Positions 44,663 to 54,993 are shown, numbered from the stretch's first letter. The stretch is DNA of 58,975 nucleotides from Actinomycetota bacterium (GCA_005772765.1 SXIR01000170.1:1-58975); one strand, 5' to 3'. The notes: generated by a model from the sequence alone, not told the origin. Translations and numbers: made by a program.

Positions 44663-45531
44663 GTGGGACCGGGCGTTCGCTCAAGTCGCGAGTGTGGCGC
44701 GCCGCGCAACCCATTGCGATCGCGGCCGGTCAGTGGAACGCCCAGCAGCGCGTCTTGCCCGATTTCTTGATCATCGGGGCGCAACGTTGTGGCACGACAT
44801 CGTTACACGAGTGGTTGGCCCGCCATGATGCCGTGCGATTTCCCCGTTTGGGCAAGGGCGTTCACTACTTCGACACGGCGTCGCATCGCGGCGAGCGTTG
44901 GTATCGAGCGCACTTTCCGACCCGACGATCGATCGATCAGCTGCGGCGTGAGCACGGCGCCGCCGCAGTTGGTGAGGCGAGCCCGTACTACCTGTTCCAT
45001 CCGGCGGTCCCTGAGCGCGTCGCCGCGCTCGACGCCGAGATTCGCTTCATCGTCGTTCTGCGCGACCCGGTGAGCCGAGCGTGGTCGCACTATCTCCACG
45101 AAGTGCGGCGAGGACACGAGCACCGCACGTTCGAAGCTGCGATCAAGGCCGAGGCCGACGCGGTGGACCAGGTCCCGGCGTCGGATCTTGGCCGGCGTGG
45201 GTTCGTTTCGTACGAACACCAACATCATTCCTACGTCGCTCGTGGCCGTTACGCGGAACAGTTGGCGCGTTGGTTCGACGTCGTTGGGCGCGAACGCGGA
45301 CTCGTGCTCGTGAACCACGAGCTCTTCGCTTCCGACGGCTCGGGCGGGAAAGCTGTCCTCGAATTCCTCGGATTGCCTGCTGCCGACCTCGGTGCGTTCC
45401 CGCGTGAGAACGCGACGACCGGCGGGTCGATGTCGGACGAAGCGCGGGCGTTGCTGACGGAGCGGTTTGCCGACGAGGCGATGCGAACGAGCGAGATCCT
45501 CGGTCGTGAGATCGCGTGGTCATCGCGATGA
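44659..45531 (+). CDS. Sulfotransferase (second)
   Basis: 290 residues. DFLIIGAQRCGTTSLHEWLA (about 35-54) is the PAPS 5'-phosphosulfate loop and FIVVLRDPVSRAWSHYLHEV (about 131-150) the 3'-phosphate motif. GEASPYYLFHP is conserved in heparan-sulfotransferase-like bacterial enzymes. It is clearly a different subfamily from the 40317 enzyme, so two positions of the glycan may be sulfated. Soluble. Overlaps at both ends (ATGA). Confidence 0.9.
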   Translation: MSGTGRSLKSRVWRAAQPIAIAAGQWNAQQRVLPDFLIIGAQRCGTTSLHEWLARHDAVRFPRLGKGVHYFDTASHRGERWYRAHFPTRRSIDQLRREHGAAAVGEASPYYLFHPAVPERVAALDAEIRFIVVLRDPVSRAWSHYLHEVRRGHEHRTFEAAIKAEADAVDQVPASDLGRRGFVSYEHQHHSYVARGRYAEQLARWFDVVGRERGLVLVNHELFASDGSGGKAVLEFLGLPAADLGAFPRENATTGGSMSDEARALLTERFADEAMRTSEILGREIAWSSR

Positions 45532-47114
45532 GCACCAACGCGACCCGCAAGCTTGCGCGCGGCGGCGCGCTCAACTTCATTGGCCTGGTGTACTACGGCC
45601 TCGCCAACCTCGTGCTGGTCGTCGTCATTTCTCGCGAACTTGGGCCGAGTAGCGCCGGCGTGCTGCTCACCACGATCGCGGTCTTCAACATCGTGCAGCG
45701 AGCGCTCCTGTTGGGTGCCGACCTTGGGTTGGTCCGCACGATCTCGCGGTGGCTTGCCGTCGGACGACGTCGCGACGTCGAACATCTCTGGACCCCGGTG
45801 GGAGTTCCGCTGGTCTTCCTCAGTCTCGTGGCAGGTGCCGCGATCTGGACCTGGGCGGAGCCTCTCGCTCGCCTCGTCGGCGACCGCGATATCGCGCTCA
45901 CCGCCCAGCTGCGTGCCGTCGCACCGATCCTGCCATGCGCCGTCATCTATCAAGCGCTCGAAGCCGCGTCCCGCGGCTACGGCACGTTTTTTCCTTCCTT
46001 CGTCGTCGAGAAAGTCGGCAAGGTCACGCTGCAACTCGGCGCGGTTGGGTTCCTTGCGTCACAGAACGCACGACCGCGTTATCTCGCCCTCGGGTGGGCG
46101 CTTCCGTTCGTACTCGGCGCGGTGGTGTTGTTCGTCTGGGTGCAAGTGCTGCAGCGGAACAGTCGAGGCGAACACCGGGTTCACGGCGACGATGACCTCG
46201 TCCCGGAGGCGACGATGGGGCGCGTGGCCGGTGAGTTCTGGCGTTTCTCGGCCCCGCGTGCGCCGGCCGGTGTGTTCCAGTCGGCGCAACTCTGGAGCGA
46301 TTCGGTGCTGGTCGGTGCGCTGGCAGCGGGCGCGACTGCCTCGGGCTCGACGACCGCGGCGGGGATCTATTCGGCCGGGACCCGCTTCCTCATCATTGCG
46401 AGCTTCGTGCAACTTGCCATCGGGCAGGCGCTCCAACCGTTGATCAGTGCGGCCCTGGCGCGTCGCGACGACGGCACGGCGCAGAGCGTGTTCCAAGCGT
46501 CGACTGGGTGGACCGTGCTCTTCACGTGGCCAGTACTGATCGGCATCATGGGTTTCGCGCCGGCGTTGCTCGGGATCTACGGCGACGAGTATCGCGCCGC
46601 GTCGAGCGCGCTTGTGGTGCTCGGTGCCGCGTGGCTCGTCGCGACCGGCTGCGGCGCGGTCGACAGCGTTCTGTTGATGTCAGGTCGCAGCGCGATGACG
46701 ACGATCAACTCGGGGGTGGCGGTCGCGCTGAACATTTCGTTGTCGTTCTTGTTGATTCCTGATCACGGAATGCTCGGCGCCGCGATCGCATGGGGTGTCA
46801 GCCTCGTGTGGAACAACGTGATGCCGCTCCTGCAGGTCCGGCACTATCTCCACATGGCGCCGTGGGGGCCGTCCATGCGACGCGTCATCGTCCCGCTGGC
46901 TGCCTACTCGGCGGTGATCGTCGGCGCTCGTGCCGCGTTCGGCGCCACGTTGATCGTCGCGGCCGGCGCCGCGGTTGTAGGTTTGATCGTGTTCGTCGCG
47001 CTGGTGCGACCGCGACGCGATGCGTTGCAGTTGGCCGAACTGGCGGCAGGGTTACGACGTCGCCGCACTCCCGGTGCGAACGCCGTAACCCAATCGGATG
47101 CCGCGCGCGATTGA
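45528..47114 (+). CDS. Polysaccharide flippase (Wzx/MATE-like)
   Basis: 528 residues from ATG 45528 (ATGA overlap); the track start 12 nt upstream is less likely. About fourteen hydrophobic segments; begins RKLARGGALNFIGLVYYGLA with SRELGPSSAGVLLTTIAVFN, standard for the polysaccharide-synthesis flippase family. It moves lipid-linked repeat units across the membrane before polymerisation. Last gene of the operon; it faces the minus-strand gene at 47139 with a shared hairpin between. Confidence 0.9.
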   Translation: MSTNATRKLARGGALNFIGLVYYGLANLVLVVVISRELGPSSAGVLLTTIAVFNIVQRALLLGADLGLVRTISRWLAVGRRRDVEHLWTPVGVPLVFLSLVAGAAIWTWAEPLARLVGDRDIALTAQLRAVAPILPCAVIYQALEAASRGYGTFFPSFVVEKVGKVTLQLGAVGFLASQNARPRYLALGWALPFVLGAVVLFVWVQVLQRNSRGEHRVHGDDDLVPEATMGRVAGEFWRFSAPRAPAGVFQSAQLWSDSVLVGALAAGATASGSTTAAGIYSAGTRFLIIASFVQLAIGQALQPLISAALARRDDGTAQSVFQASTGWTVLFTWPVLIGIMGFAPALLGIYGDEYRAASSALVVLGAAWLVATGCGAVDSVLLMSGRSAMTTINSGVAVALNISLSFLLIPDHGMLGAAIAWGVSLVWNNVMPLLQVRHYLHMAPWGPSMRRVIVPLAAYSAVIVGARAAFGATLIVAAGAAVVGLIVFVALVRPRRDALQLAELAAGLRRRRTPGANAVTQSDAARD

Positions 47115-47119
47115 ACCTG

Positions 47120-47138
47120 GCTCGGTGCGCCGCCGAGC
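47120..47138. terminator. Short hairpin between convergent genes
   Basis: GCTCGG-tgcgccg-CCGAGC fills the 24-bp gap between the Wzx stop and the stop of the minus-strand gene, so it could serve both directions. No U-tract. Confidence 0.5.
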
Positions 47139-50100
47139 TCAGACGTAAGTGAAGAGCACTCGTGCGCTTCCCGTGCGGTCGTAGTGCTCGACGACGACGG
47201 TGTGCGCACCTGCGGTCATCATGTATTGCGTGCTGTACGACGTTGGGAGGTGGTCCGACCAGCCGTTCAGCACGAGCACGCCGTCGATCCACAAACGGAT
47301 GCCGTCATCGCCTCGGATCGTGAAGGTGTACTGCCGGGCCGCGAACGTGTCGGTGCGGGTGTATCGCGTGGAGAAGTTGTCGACTGGCAAGCCGGAGTTC
47401 GGGGGTGCGCCGGCCCACGTCTCGTTGATCGTGGCGTCACAGCCGGATGTCGTGGGTATGCCACCCAAGGTCGGATTGGCGTAGTACTCCACCCGGAACG
47501 AGGTTGTCGCACACGCAGGCACCGGCACCGGCGCGTGCTGGAGCCGAGCGACGGCGCGCCCTGTCCGTTCGTAGTACTCCATGACGACGGTGTGATTTCC
47601 TGCAGTGAGGTTCGTTGTTGCCGCGAAGGTCGCAGGTGTCGTTCGGTCGTTCCATTGGTCGATCAGCACTGTGCCGTCGACGATGAGGCGAACGCCGTCG
47701 GACGCGCTGACCCAGAAGGTATGTGGGCCGGCGGGGTACGTCTGGGTGCCTGTCCAGCGGGCCGAGAAGTTGTCGGCTGGGCTGCCGAGGGCCGAGGGCC
47801 CGCTCCACGCCCAGTCATAGGCGGGTGGTGCGACCTCGCACCCGGTCGCCGGGGTCCCGCTCAACGTTCGGCCGACGTAGTACTCCGCCCGATACGTGCC
47901 GAGGGCGCAACCGGCAGCGACGAACGCAACTTGGTAGGTGGCATTGTTGGCGGGCGCGGTGATGGTGTGCGTTCGAGCGCCGCCGTCCGACCAACTCGCG
48001 AATGAGTAGGACGCGCCCGCGATCGTTTGCGGCGTCGCGGCACCGACCGACAGGGCGCTGCCGACGATCACCCGGTGGGTGACCGGGGACGGGCTCGTTG
48101 TCGCGCCGACTGTGACCTCGAGCCCGACGGGAGTCGAGGTGAACAGCAGGTCGACGGTGCGTGGGTCGAGCCGTCGACTCACGGTGGTCGACAACCCGCC
48201 GGCGTCCGTCGCGGTCAGGCGGAGTTCGAGGTGTGACGGATACTCATGGTCCGGCGCGGCGAAGCTCCCACTCGCGACGCCGGGCCAGGATCCGAACTGG
48301 TGCTCGTGGCAGTTCGACGGACAGTGCTGCATGATCAACTCCCACGACAACGACGTGGGCGGGAGCGCGCCCTGTTGCGCGTCCGTGGCCGCGCCGCTGA
48401 ACGACACGAGGTCGCCGACCGCCCAGGTGCTCGCAGCCAATGGTGTTGTGATGGTCGGAACCGGGGGAGTATTGCCCGGCGACACGGTCACCGTCGCCAG
48501 CGAACTGGCCCCACGGGTGTCCGTGACGCGGACCTGAACCTGGACCGTGCCTGCGACGGTGTAGGTCGCCGATGGGCTCACGCTCGTCGCGTCGTCGAAC
48601 TCGCCGTCGGCGTCGAGATCCCAGGCGTAGGTGAGGGGGAGATCGCCGTCGGGATCACTCGACGTCGACGCGTCGAATTGCACCGTGAGCGGCACCGCGC
48701 CTGACTGCGGGCTTGCCATTGCCGCCGCGATCGGTGGCGTGTTGCCCGTGTAGCTGATGCGGTGGAGCGTGCCACCCTCGATGTCGAGGTAGTAGAGGTT
48801 GCCATCCGGGCCCGTCTGGAGCCAGGTCGGACCGACCGCGCCCGATTCGAACTTGACGATTGCCGCCGGATTGGGTTCGCCGTTGGCGTCGGGGGTCATG
48901 GCCCAGATACAGCCGCGGCTGTAATCGGCGAAGAACAATGCGTTCCGGTACGGCGCCGGCCACGTCGGGTTGGCGACGAATGCGACGCCGGTGCTCGAAC
49001 TCGACCCGACCGGGCAACCATCTCCCGGTACGACCGGATCACTGTGACGGTACGTGAAATGCGGCGCGACGACGCCGCTGGTGCCTTGCGCGTAGAGCGT
49101 CTCGCACACACTCAGGTCGGCACCGTCGTAGCCCGCTTGGCGCCCGACGCCCTCGTAACACGGCCAGCCGTAGTTCTCCGCAATGCCGCCCGTGCCACCG
49201 GGGATCTTGTTGATTTCTTCCCAGGTCTGCCAGCCCACATCGCCGAAGTAGATGTCGCTCGTCCCGGGCCGGAAGGTGAAGCGCAGCGGGTTGCGCATGC
49301 CGTAGGCCCAGATCCGCCGCCGGTTCGGGTCGGTGCTGTTGATCATCGGGTTCCCGGGCGCGCCTTCGCCGGTGTCGGGGTCGATACGAATGATCGTGCC
49401 GTCGAGCGACGCGTTCTCGTTCAGGGCTCGACGCGGGGATTGCGACCGCAACGCACCGCCCTTTGCCGTCGGCGGCGTGAGGTTGGTACCGGCCGCGCTG
49501 GGTGGGTCGCCGCAGATGTTCTGCGTTTGGCCGTAGTCGATGGCGAGGTACCCAGCGCCGTCGCCGCCGCTCGCGTACAGGTAACCGTCGGGACCGAACT
49601 GCAACGACCCGATGGTGTGGGTCGAAAACTGGATACACCAGTCGTTGACCAGTACCTGTTCAGCTGTCGCGGTGTTGCCGCTCAGCGTCAGCTTCGAGAG
49701 CCGCGCGCTCGCGATGCAGCCGCCGGTGTTGATCCCGGGCGGCGTTGGGCAGTCGTCCCACTGCTTCGGCGGAACGCCCCAACGCGGCGCGGTGCCGCCG
49801 ATTGCGGCGTCGAACGTGTACAAGACGTAGAGGTAGGGACGGGTTGGGAACTGCGGGTCGAGCGCGAGCCCGAGTAATCCTCGGTCGTACTGGTTGTAGA
49901 CGCTCACCGAGAGGTCCATCACCGTCGTTGCGGTGTTGTCCGCGAGGTTGTCGTAGACCTTCACGACGCCCGTGCGGTCGCCGACGAAGACGCGACCATC
50001 GGGCGCGAACGCCAACGCGCCGGGAAAGTTCAAGCCCGTTTTGACGACGGTATCGGAGAACCCCGGTGGCAGACTCGGTGCCGCCAACGCTGCGTCCTGG

Positions 50101-50174
50101 CCGACGACGACCGGAACCAGTGCTGCGAGCGCGACTGCGCAAGCCGCGACGAAGGTCGTGCGCCCGTAGGACAT
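47139..50174 (-). CDS. Secreted sugar (sorbosone/glucose) dehydrogenase-like protein with PKD and two PA14-like domains
   Basis: 1011 residues from ATG 50174, with GGGGGATGG directly upstream. Signal peptide at 1-31. Residues about 38-480 are a six-bladed GSDH-type propeller (GLNFPGALAFAPDGRVFVG, QYDRGLLGLALDPQFP, YGMRNPLRFTFRPGTSDIYF, GDVGWQTWEEIN), the fold of PQQ-dependent soluble glucose/sorbosone dehydrogenases. A PKD domain follows (about 490-565, SSDPDGDLPLTYAWDLDADG), then a second Ig-like region, then two PA14-like domains (about 756-885 and 886-1011, SASDGVRLIVDGTVLIDQW and RGDDGIRLWIDGVLVLNGW). Enzymatic activity is possible; a binding role is equally possible. Second gene of a two-gene minus-strand unit. 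Confidence 0.87.
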   Translation of the reverse strand: MSYGRTTFVAACAVALAALVPVVVGQDAALAAPSLPPGFSDTVVKTGLNFPGALAFAPDGRVFVGDRTGVVKVYDNLADNTATTVMDLSVSVYNQYDRGLLGLALDPQFPTRPYLYVLYTFDAAIGGTAPRWGVPPKQWDDCPTPPGINTGGCIASARLSKLTLSGNTATAEQVLVNDWCIQFSTHTIGSLQFGPDGYLYASGGDGAGYLAIDYGQTQNICGDPPSAAGTNLTPPTAKGGALRSQSPRRALNENASLDGTIIRIDPDTGEGAPGNPMINSTDPNRRRIWAYGMRNPLRFTFRPGTSDIYFGDVGWQTWEEINKIPGGTGGIAENYGWPCYEGVGRQAGYDGADLSVCETLYAQGTSGVVAPHFTYRHSDPVVPGDGCPVGSSSSTGVAFVANPTWPAPYRNALFFADYSRGCIWAMTPDANGEPNPAAIVKFESGAVGPTWLQTGPDGNLYYLDIEGGTLHRISYTGNTPPIAAAMASPQSGAVPLTVQFDASTSSDPDGDLPLTYAWDLDADGEFDDATSVSPSATYTVAGTVQVQVRVTDTRGASSLATVTVSPGNTPPVPTITTPLAASTWAVGDLVSFSGAATDAQQGALPPTSLSWELIMQHCPSNCHEHQFGSWPGVASGSFAAPDHEYPSHLELRLTATDAGGLSTTVSRRLDPRTVDLLFTSTPVGLEVTVGATTSPSPVTHRVIVGSALSVGAATPQTIAGASYSFASWSDGGARTHTITAPANNATYQVAFVAAGCALGTYRAEYYVGRTLSGTPATGCEVAPPAYDWAWSGPSALGSPADNFSARWTGTQTYPAGPHTFWVSASDGVRLIVDGTVLIDQWNDRTTPATFAATTNLTAGNHTVVMEYYERTGRAVARLQHAPVPVPACATTSFRVEYYANPTLGGIPTTSGCDATINETWAGAPPNSGLPVDNFSTRYTRTDTFAARQYTFTIRGDDGIRLWIDGVLVLNGWSDHLPTSYSTQYMMTAGAHTVVVEHYDRTGSARVLFTYV

Positions 50175-50240
50175 CCATCCCCCGATGTGTCAATCCGTGG
50201 CCCGGACGCGACCAGCCTCGCGCCGGGTGATGCTGGTGCT

Positions 50241-53200
50241 TCAGGTGATCGAAGATCCGATCATCCGGATCCTTCGATTGTTGCGGTCGGCGAAGAGCAA
50301 CGATCCGTCGGGCGCGAACGTCACACCGAAGGTTCGGTTGATGAGCGCGTAGGTGCCCGGCAGCCCGTTCCCCGACGAGCCACCCGTTCCGGCGCCCGCG
50401 ATCGTGGAGATCACTTGCGACGTCAGGTCGATCGACCGGATGCGGTTGTTGAAGAAGTCCGAGAACACCAACGTCGTGCCGTCCGCGGACAACTCGAGGT
50501 CGCTCGGTTGGTAGATGTCGGCGAAGGCGGCCGGGATGCCATCGCCGTTGTACCCGGCAATGCCGGTACCGGCGATCGTGCTCACGAGCCCGCTCGCTGC
50601 CTCGACGAAACGGATGCGGTTGTTGCGGTAGTCGGCGATGTACAGGTTGCCCGCCGCGTCGGGAACCACCGCGTACGGTTCCCAGATGGTCGTCGCGAGT
50701 GCATCGAGGCCGTCGCCGTTGTAGCCGGTGCCGCCGTTGCCGACCGCAGTGGAGATAACGCCGGTTGCCGCGGTGACCTTGCGGATCCGGTTGTTCGCTC
50801 GGTCAGCGATGAACAGGTTGTCGTTGGCGTCGAAGCTGATTCCGGCCGGGTTCCGCAGCCGGGCGCTCGTTGCTGCGCCGCCGTCACCAGTGAAGCCAGA
50901 ACTGCCGGTTCCGGCGACCGCCGTGATGACACCGGTTGCCGCGGTGACCTTGCGGACGACGTGGTTGTTGGTATCGGCGATGTAGAGGTCGCCGTTGGAT
51001 GCGATTGCCAAACCTTGCGGGCCGCGCATCTGCGCCGCGACCGCAGGGCCGCCGTTGCCGAGGTACCCGGCCGTGCCGGTGCCCGCGTACGTCGTGACGT
51101 TGCCGGTGATTGCGTCGATTCGCCGAACCTTGTTGTTGCCCGAGTCCGCGTAGTACACGTTGCCCGCGGCGTCGGTGACAACCTTGCTCGGCGTGTTCAT
51201 CGACGATTGCGTCGCGGGCACGTTGTCGCTGCCGGTGCCGGTGGCGCCATTGCCGCCGAAGATGCTGACCATCGTTTGACCGCAGCTCGTTGCCGCATAG
51301 TTCGTCGCCATGTCGAACAATGCGTACATCGTCGTCGACCAGGCCGATGGCGCTGGATTGGTACCCGGGAACCCGATGCGACACCCCGGTGCTGGGGTTC
51401 CGTCGTACAGCAGGTCTTGGGGTCGGTAGGCAAAGATCGTCGGGTTGCCCGCAACCGTCGCGACGACATCCGCAGTCGTCGCCGGAACGCCCCAGGCCGT
51501 GCTGCGATTCAAACCGGTCGCGTCGATCGTGATGGCCCCCGAGCGAGCCGCTGCCAATGGGTGAGTCGGCTGGGTAATCGTGATCTGCGCCGCGGTGGTG
51601 AGGCCACGATCGGCCGCGCCCGCGCCCGTCATGCGCATGAGGTCGTACATCGAGTGTTTGAACACGATGACCGGTTCTTGGACGTCACGCAGGCGGGTCC
51701 CGAGCGCCGAAGTGATCACCGACGAGGACAACACCACGAGGCGCTTGCCGGGGGTGTTCGCCGCTTGCACCGTGTTGTCATCCGCGACGGTCACCGTGTA
51801 GCCGCGAGCGATGAGTCGGCTGCGAACCGCCGTTTCCGCGGGTGTGAGCGCGGCGGGCGTGGGCACGACGAGCAAGACGTCGCCGCTGTTCGGAGGTGCC
51901 GTCATGTTGTGGGTGATCGACTGCGCCGCAACGACCGGGTTGCCGTTGTGGTTGCCGCCTGCCGTGAAGGTGACGCGCGGCTGCTCGCCGAACAAGCCGA
52001 TCACCGGCGCGGTGAAGTCGCAGCGGTACAAGGCGTTCGGCGCGATTGTCTGCGGGGCTGCGCAGTTGCCTTGTCCGTGGAGGTCGCCGAACAAGTCGGT
52101 GGTCAAGGATGACAGTTCGATCGGTTGGTGCAGGTCGAGGTTCATGACCGTGATCGAGTACTGCACGTCGGCGCCAGGGACCGGCACCTGCGTCATGGTG
52201 CCGACGACGCGAATGCGCAACCACGACGACGGAGCGTCGATGATCTCGACACCCGAGCGATCCGAACCCGAGATGGTCGCGCCGTTGGCGGTGCCCGACG
52301 CCGTGGAAACCGACGAGAGCACGGTGCCTTCGATGGTGCCATTGATCTGTTCAGGTACCGAGCACGAGTAGGTCGTGCCTGGACCAAGGAGTTGCGGTAC
52401 CGCGCACGTCCCGACGCCGTTGAGGTTGCCGAGCGAGGTGTCGTTCAGCGTCGTGACGTTGATGTCTCGATCGCTGAACGTGTTCTTCAGTGTGATGGTG
52501 TGCGTCGTGGGCCCACCTGGGTCGACAACGAAGAACGGGTAGGAATATTTTCGGACCTTCAAGCCCGGGGTGGGCGCAGCAAACTGTGCGTAGCCGCCGT
52601 GCGCGACACCACCGAACAACGTTCCATCATGGCCTGCGAGCAAACCGACTGGCGTGGTCTCGAGGGTCAGGACGCCACGGAACCCGTTCGTGGTCGGGTT
52701 CCACGACAGCGCACTGCCGTCGAGGGGACTGAGCGCGGCGACCTGGAAGCGGTCTTCGGTGTCGGTCTCGGTTTCGAGGTATCGGAAGTGGCCGCCGATG
52801 TAGACCGCGTCGGTGGTATAGGCGACGGCTTCGATCGTGTCGCCGATCTTCTTGTACCACTCGACGGCGACACCCGCGCCGCCGGCTACGGGGAACTGCA
52901 CGGCAGTGTCACACGCCGTGAAGTAGTGATGGCCGGACGTGACGATCACCATCTTCTGACCGTCGGGTGAAATGGAGACGTCGCGCATCCAGCCCTTGCG
53001 GCCCGATGAGCACGGCACGTCGAAGAATGGCGTGGTCCAGCCGTTGACTTCCGCGGTGAGACCGGTCAAGTCGATCTGGGCGATCATCGGACGTTCGATG
53101 CCGTCGACGTATCGGAAGTTGCCGATGACGACGAGGGTCGCAGCGTCGGGGGTGATGTCCATGGCGCGAACCTCTGCGGTTGGCGCGAGGTCGTTGGTGG

Positions 53201-54905
53201 GGCCAGTGATCGGGAGGTCGAACGTGACGTCGATCGCTCCGGTTGTCAGATCGACGGAGCCGATCTGGTTGCGCGGCTGACCTGCGATCGTCAGGAAGTT
53301 GCCGCCGAGGTAGATCTTGTTGTGCACTGAATCGACGGCGATGTCTTTGACGTAGCCGCCGCCGACACTGCCGATGAATCCGGCAACGAGATCGCCGTTC
53401 ATGTCGAGCTTTGCGAGCTTGGGGCTCGGCACTCCGTTGACGGTGTTGAAGTCGCCGCCGATGATGAGGTTGCCGGAACCGTCGGGTTTGGCGATGAAGA
53501 CGGGGCCGTCCAACACCGGATCAAAGTTCAGGTCGATGGCCTTCGTCGCTGCGTCCATCGCGATCAGGTAGTTGCGGCCGATCACGCCGTAGTCGCTGAA
53601 GTCGCCGCCGACGAGCAACCGTGTGCCGTCGCGCACCAGCGTTTCGATCCCGAAGCTCACCTTCGGCGTGCGCGCCAGCGCCAGCGGAGTCGCGAACGGC
53701 GACGTCACGAAGGACACGGCGTTGGTGGAGATGTTCACCCGACCGAGGTGGTACGGCGCGCTGCGCTCGGGGTCGAGTCGGAAACTCCCAGCGAACTCGA
53801 GATTCGAGTTGGTTGCATCGAACGAGATTGCTTTGACCATGCTCGGCGGTCGCCAGTTGCCGACCGTCACGGCCCGCAAGGCGTTGGAGTCGGTTGCGAC
53901 GCCGCCGATGTACTGACGCGAGACGCCCCCGATCGTGGTGAACGCGCCGCCGAGATAGATCGTCGCGTCGTCGGCGCTGATCTCGATGTCGGCCACGGTC
54001 CCGTTGAGAATCGGATTCCACGGGTCGAGCGCACCGGTCGTCGCGTCGACTGCGGCGACGAACTTGCGATCGATGTTGTTGACCTTCACGAAGTCGCCAC
54101 CGACGAACAAGCGCGTGCCTGCTTGATCGATGGCCCGGACCGCGAGGTTCACCGGGCCGGGCACGAAGGTCGTGTCGTGTGCGCCCGTCGCGGCGTCGAG
54201 CGAGGCGAGTCGCTTGACGTTGGTGTTGCCGTTGAGCGACGTGAAGTCGCCGCCGACGTACAGACGCGTCCCGTCGTCGGACAGCAAGATCGCACGCGCC
54301 GTTGCGTTGATCGGCCCGCTCCACAACAACGCACCCGTCGTGCGGTCGACCTTGGCGACGCGTCCAGTCGACGCACCGTTGACGTTGGTGAAGGCACCGG
54401 CGAGATACACGCCGTCGACGCCCACCTGCACCGACCACACGGGCGCGTTGGTGTCGGCAACGAAGGCGGTCACTGCGTTCGCAACGTCGACGTGGACGAC
54501 GTTGGCTCGCGGGAGCCCGCCTGCGTTCGCGAAGTCGCCAACGAGATACCAACCGCCGCTTCCATCGCGCGCCGCGGCATGCACTGCGCCCTGGATGTCA
54601 GGAAATCCGGCCGTGAAGCTCGAACTGGTCACGTCGGCGACGCCCGCGCCACCGCGCATGCCCGGTGCGACCTGGGTGAACGTGCCGCCGGCGAAGGTTC
54701 GACCACTTGTGTAGGCGACCGTGCGCACCTCGCCGTTGACGGTGTGCGCGGTGTCGTCGACCGGACGTTCGGCCACCACGCCCCCGAGATCGGTGCCCAC
54801 CGCTCCCGCAGGCTGCGGGCGATCGCCCGTGGCCGCAATGGCCCCCACGAGTAATCCAGCTACCAACGTCGAGGCAGCAACTACTTCAATCGGTCGATTT
54901 CGCAC
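50241..54905 (-). CDS. Giant secreted protein: DUF5122-like propeller, Ig-like region, shared unnamed domain, NHL repeats
   Basis: 1554 residues from GTG 54905. An N-terminal signal is present (VVAASTLVAGLLVGAIAATG). Residues about 45-770 are many repeats of the form (L/I)YVGGDFTSLNGN, DUF5122-like. About 793-1005 are two Ig/CARDB-like segments with paired Cys. About 1008-1215 match the C-terminal domain of the 25448 protein. About 1212-1554 are NHL-type repeats (NVYYADSGNNKVRRID, DLYIADTNNHVVRKVTAATG). It is likely an extracellular structural or binding protein. Sixty-six bases separate it from the downstream dehydrogenase-like gene, so they may be co-transcribed. Confidence 0.87.
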   Translation of the reverse strand: MRNRPIEVVAASTLVAGLLVGAIAATGDRPQPAGAVGTDLGGVVAERPVDDTAHTVNGEVRTVAYTSGRTFAGGTFTQVAPGMRGGAGVADVTSSSFTAGFPDIQGAVHAAARDGSGGWYLVGDFANAGGLPRANVVHVDVANAVTAFVADTNAPVWSVQVGVDGVYLAGAFTNVNGASTGRVAKVDRTTGALLWSGPINATARAILLSDDGTRLYVGGDFTSLNGNTNVKRLASLDAATGAHDTTFVPGPVNLAVRAIDQAGTRLFVGGDFVKVNNIDRKFVAAVDATTGALDPWNPILNGTVADIEISADDATIYLGGAFTTIGGVSRQYIGGVATDSNALRAVTVGNWRPPSMVKAISFDATNSNLEFAGSFRLDPERSAPYHLGRVNISTNAVSFVTSPFATPLALARTPKVSFGIETLVRDGTRLLVGGDFSDYGVIGRNYLIAMDAATKAIDLNFDPVLDGPVFIAKPDGSGNLIIGGDFNTVNGVPSPKLAKLDMNGDLVAGFIGSVGGGYVKDIAVDSVHNKIYLGGNFLTIAGQPRNQIGSVDLTTGAIDVTFDLPITGPTNDLAPTAEVRAMDITPDAATLVVIGNFRYVDGIERPMIAQIDLTGLTAEVNGWTTPFFDVPCSSGRKGWMRDVSISPDGQKMVIVTSGHHYFTACDTAVQFPVAGGAGVAVEWYKKIGDTIEAVAYTTDAVYIGGHFRYLETETDTEDRFQVAALSPLDGSALSWNPTTNGFRGVLTLETTPVGLLAGHDGTLFGGVAHGGYAQFAAPTPGLKVRKYSYPFFVVDPGGPTTHTITLKNTFSDRDINVTTLNDTSLGNLNGVGTCAVPQLLGPGTTYSCSVPEQINGTIEGTVLSSVSTASGTANGATISGSDRSGVEIIDAPSSWLRIRVVGTMTQVPVPGADVQYSITVMNLDLHQPIELSSLTTDLFGDLHGQGNCAAPQTIAPNALYRCDFTAPVIGLFGEQPRVTFTAGGNHNGNPVVAAQSITHNMTAPPNSGDVLLVVPTPAALTPAETAVRSRLIARGYTVTVADDNTVQAANTPGKRLVVLSSSVITSALGTRLRDVQEPVIVFKHSMYDLMRMTGAGAADRGLTTAAQITITQPTHPLAAARSGAITIDATGLNRSTAWGVPATTADVVATVAGNPTIFAYRPQDLLYDGTPAPGCRIGFPGTNPAPSAWSTTMYALFDMATNYAATSCGQTMVSIFGGNGATGTGSDNVPATQSSMNTPSKVVTDAAGNVYYADSGNNKVRRIDAITGNVTTYAGTGTAGYLGNGGPAVAAQMRGPQGLAIASNGDLYIADTNNHVVRKVTAATGVITAVAGTGSSGFTGDGGAATSARLRNPAGISFDANDNLFIADRANNRIRKVTAATGVISTAVGNGGTGYNGDGLDALATTIWEPYAVVPDAAGNLYIADYRNNRIRFVEAASGLVSTIAGTGIAGYNGDGIPAAFADIYQPSDLELSADGTTLVFSDFFNNRIRSIDLTSQVISTIAGAGTGGSSGNGLPGTYALINRTFGVTFAPDGSLLFADRNNRRIRMIGSSIT

Positions 54906-54993
54906 AGCCCACTCGATCTGTTCGCGCCGCGATTTGGCGCGCGTGCATCAGCACACGTGCGGGCGGCTCCAGCCCTCTCCACCCGGCGCGACC

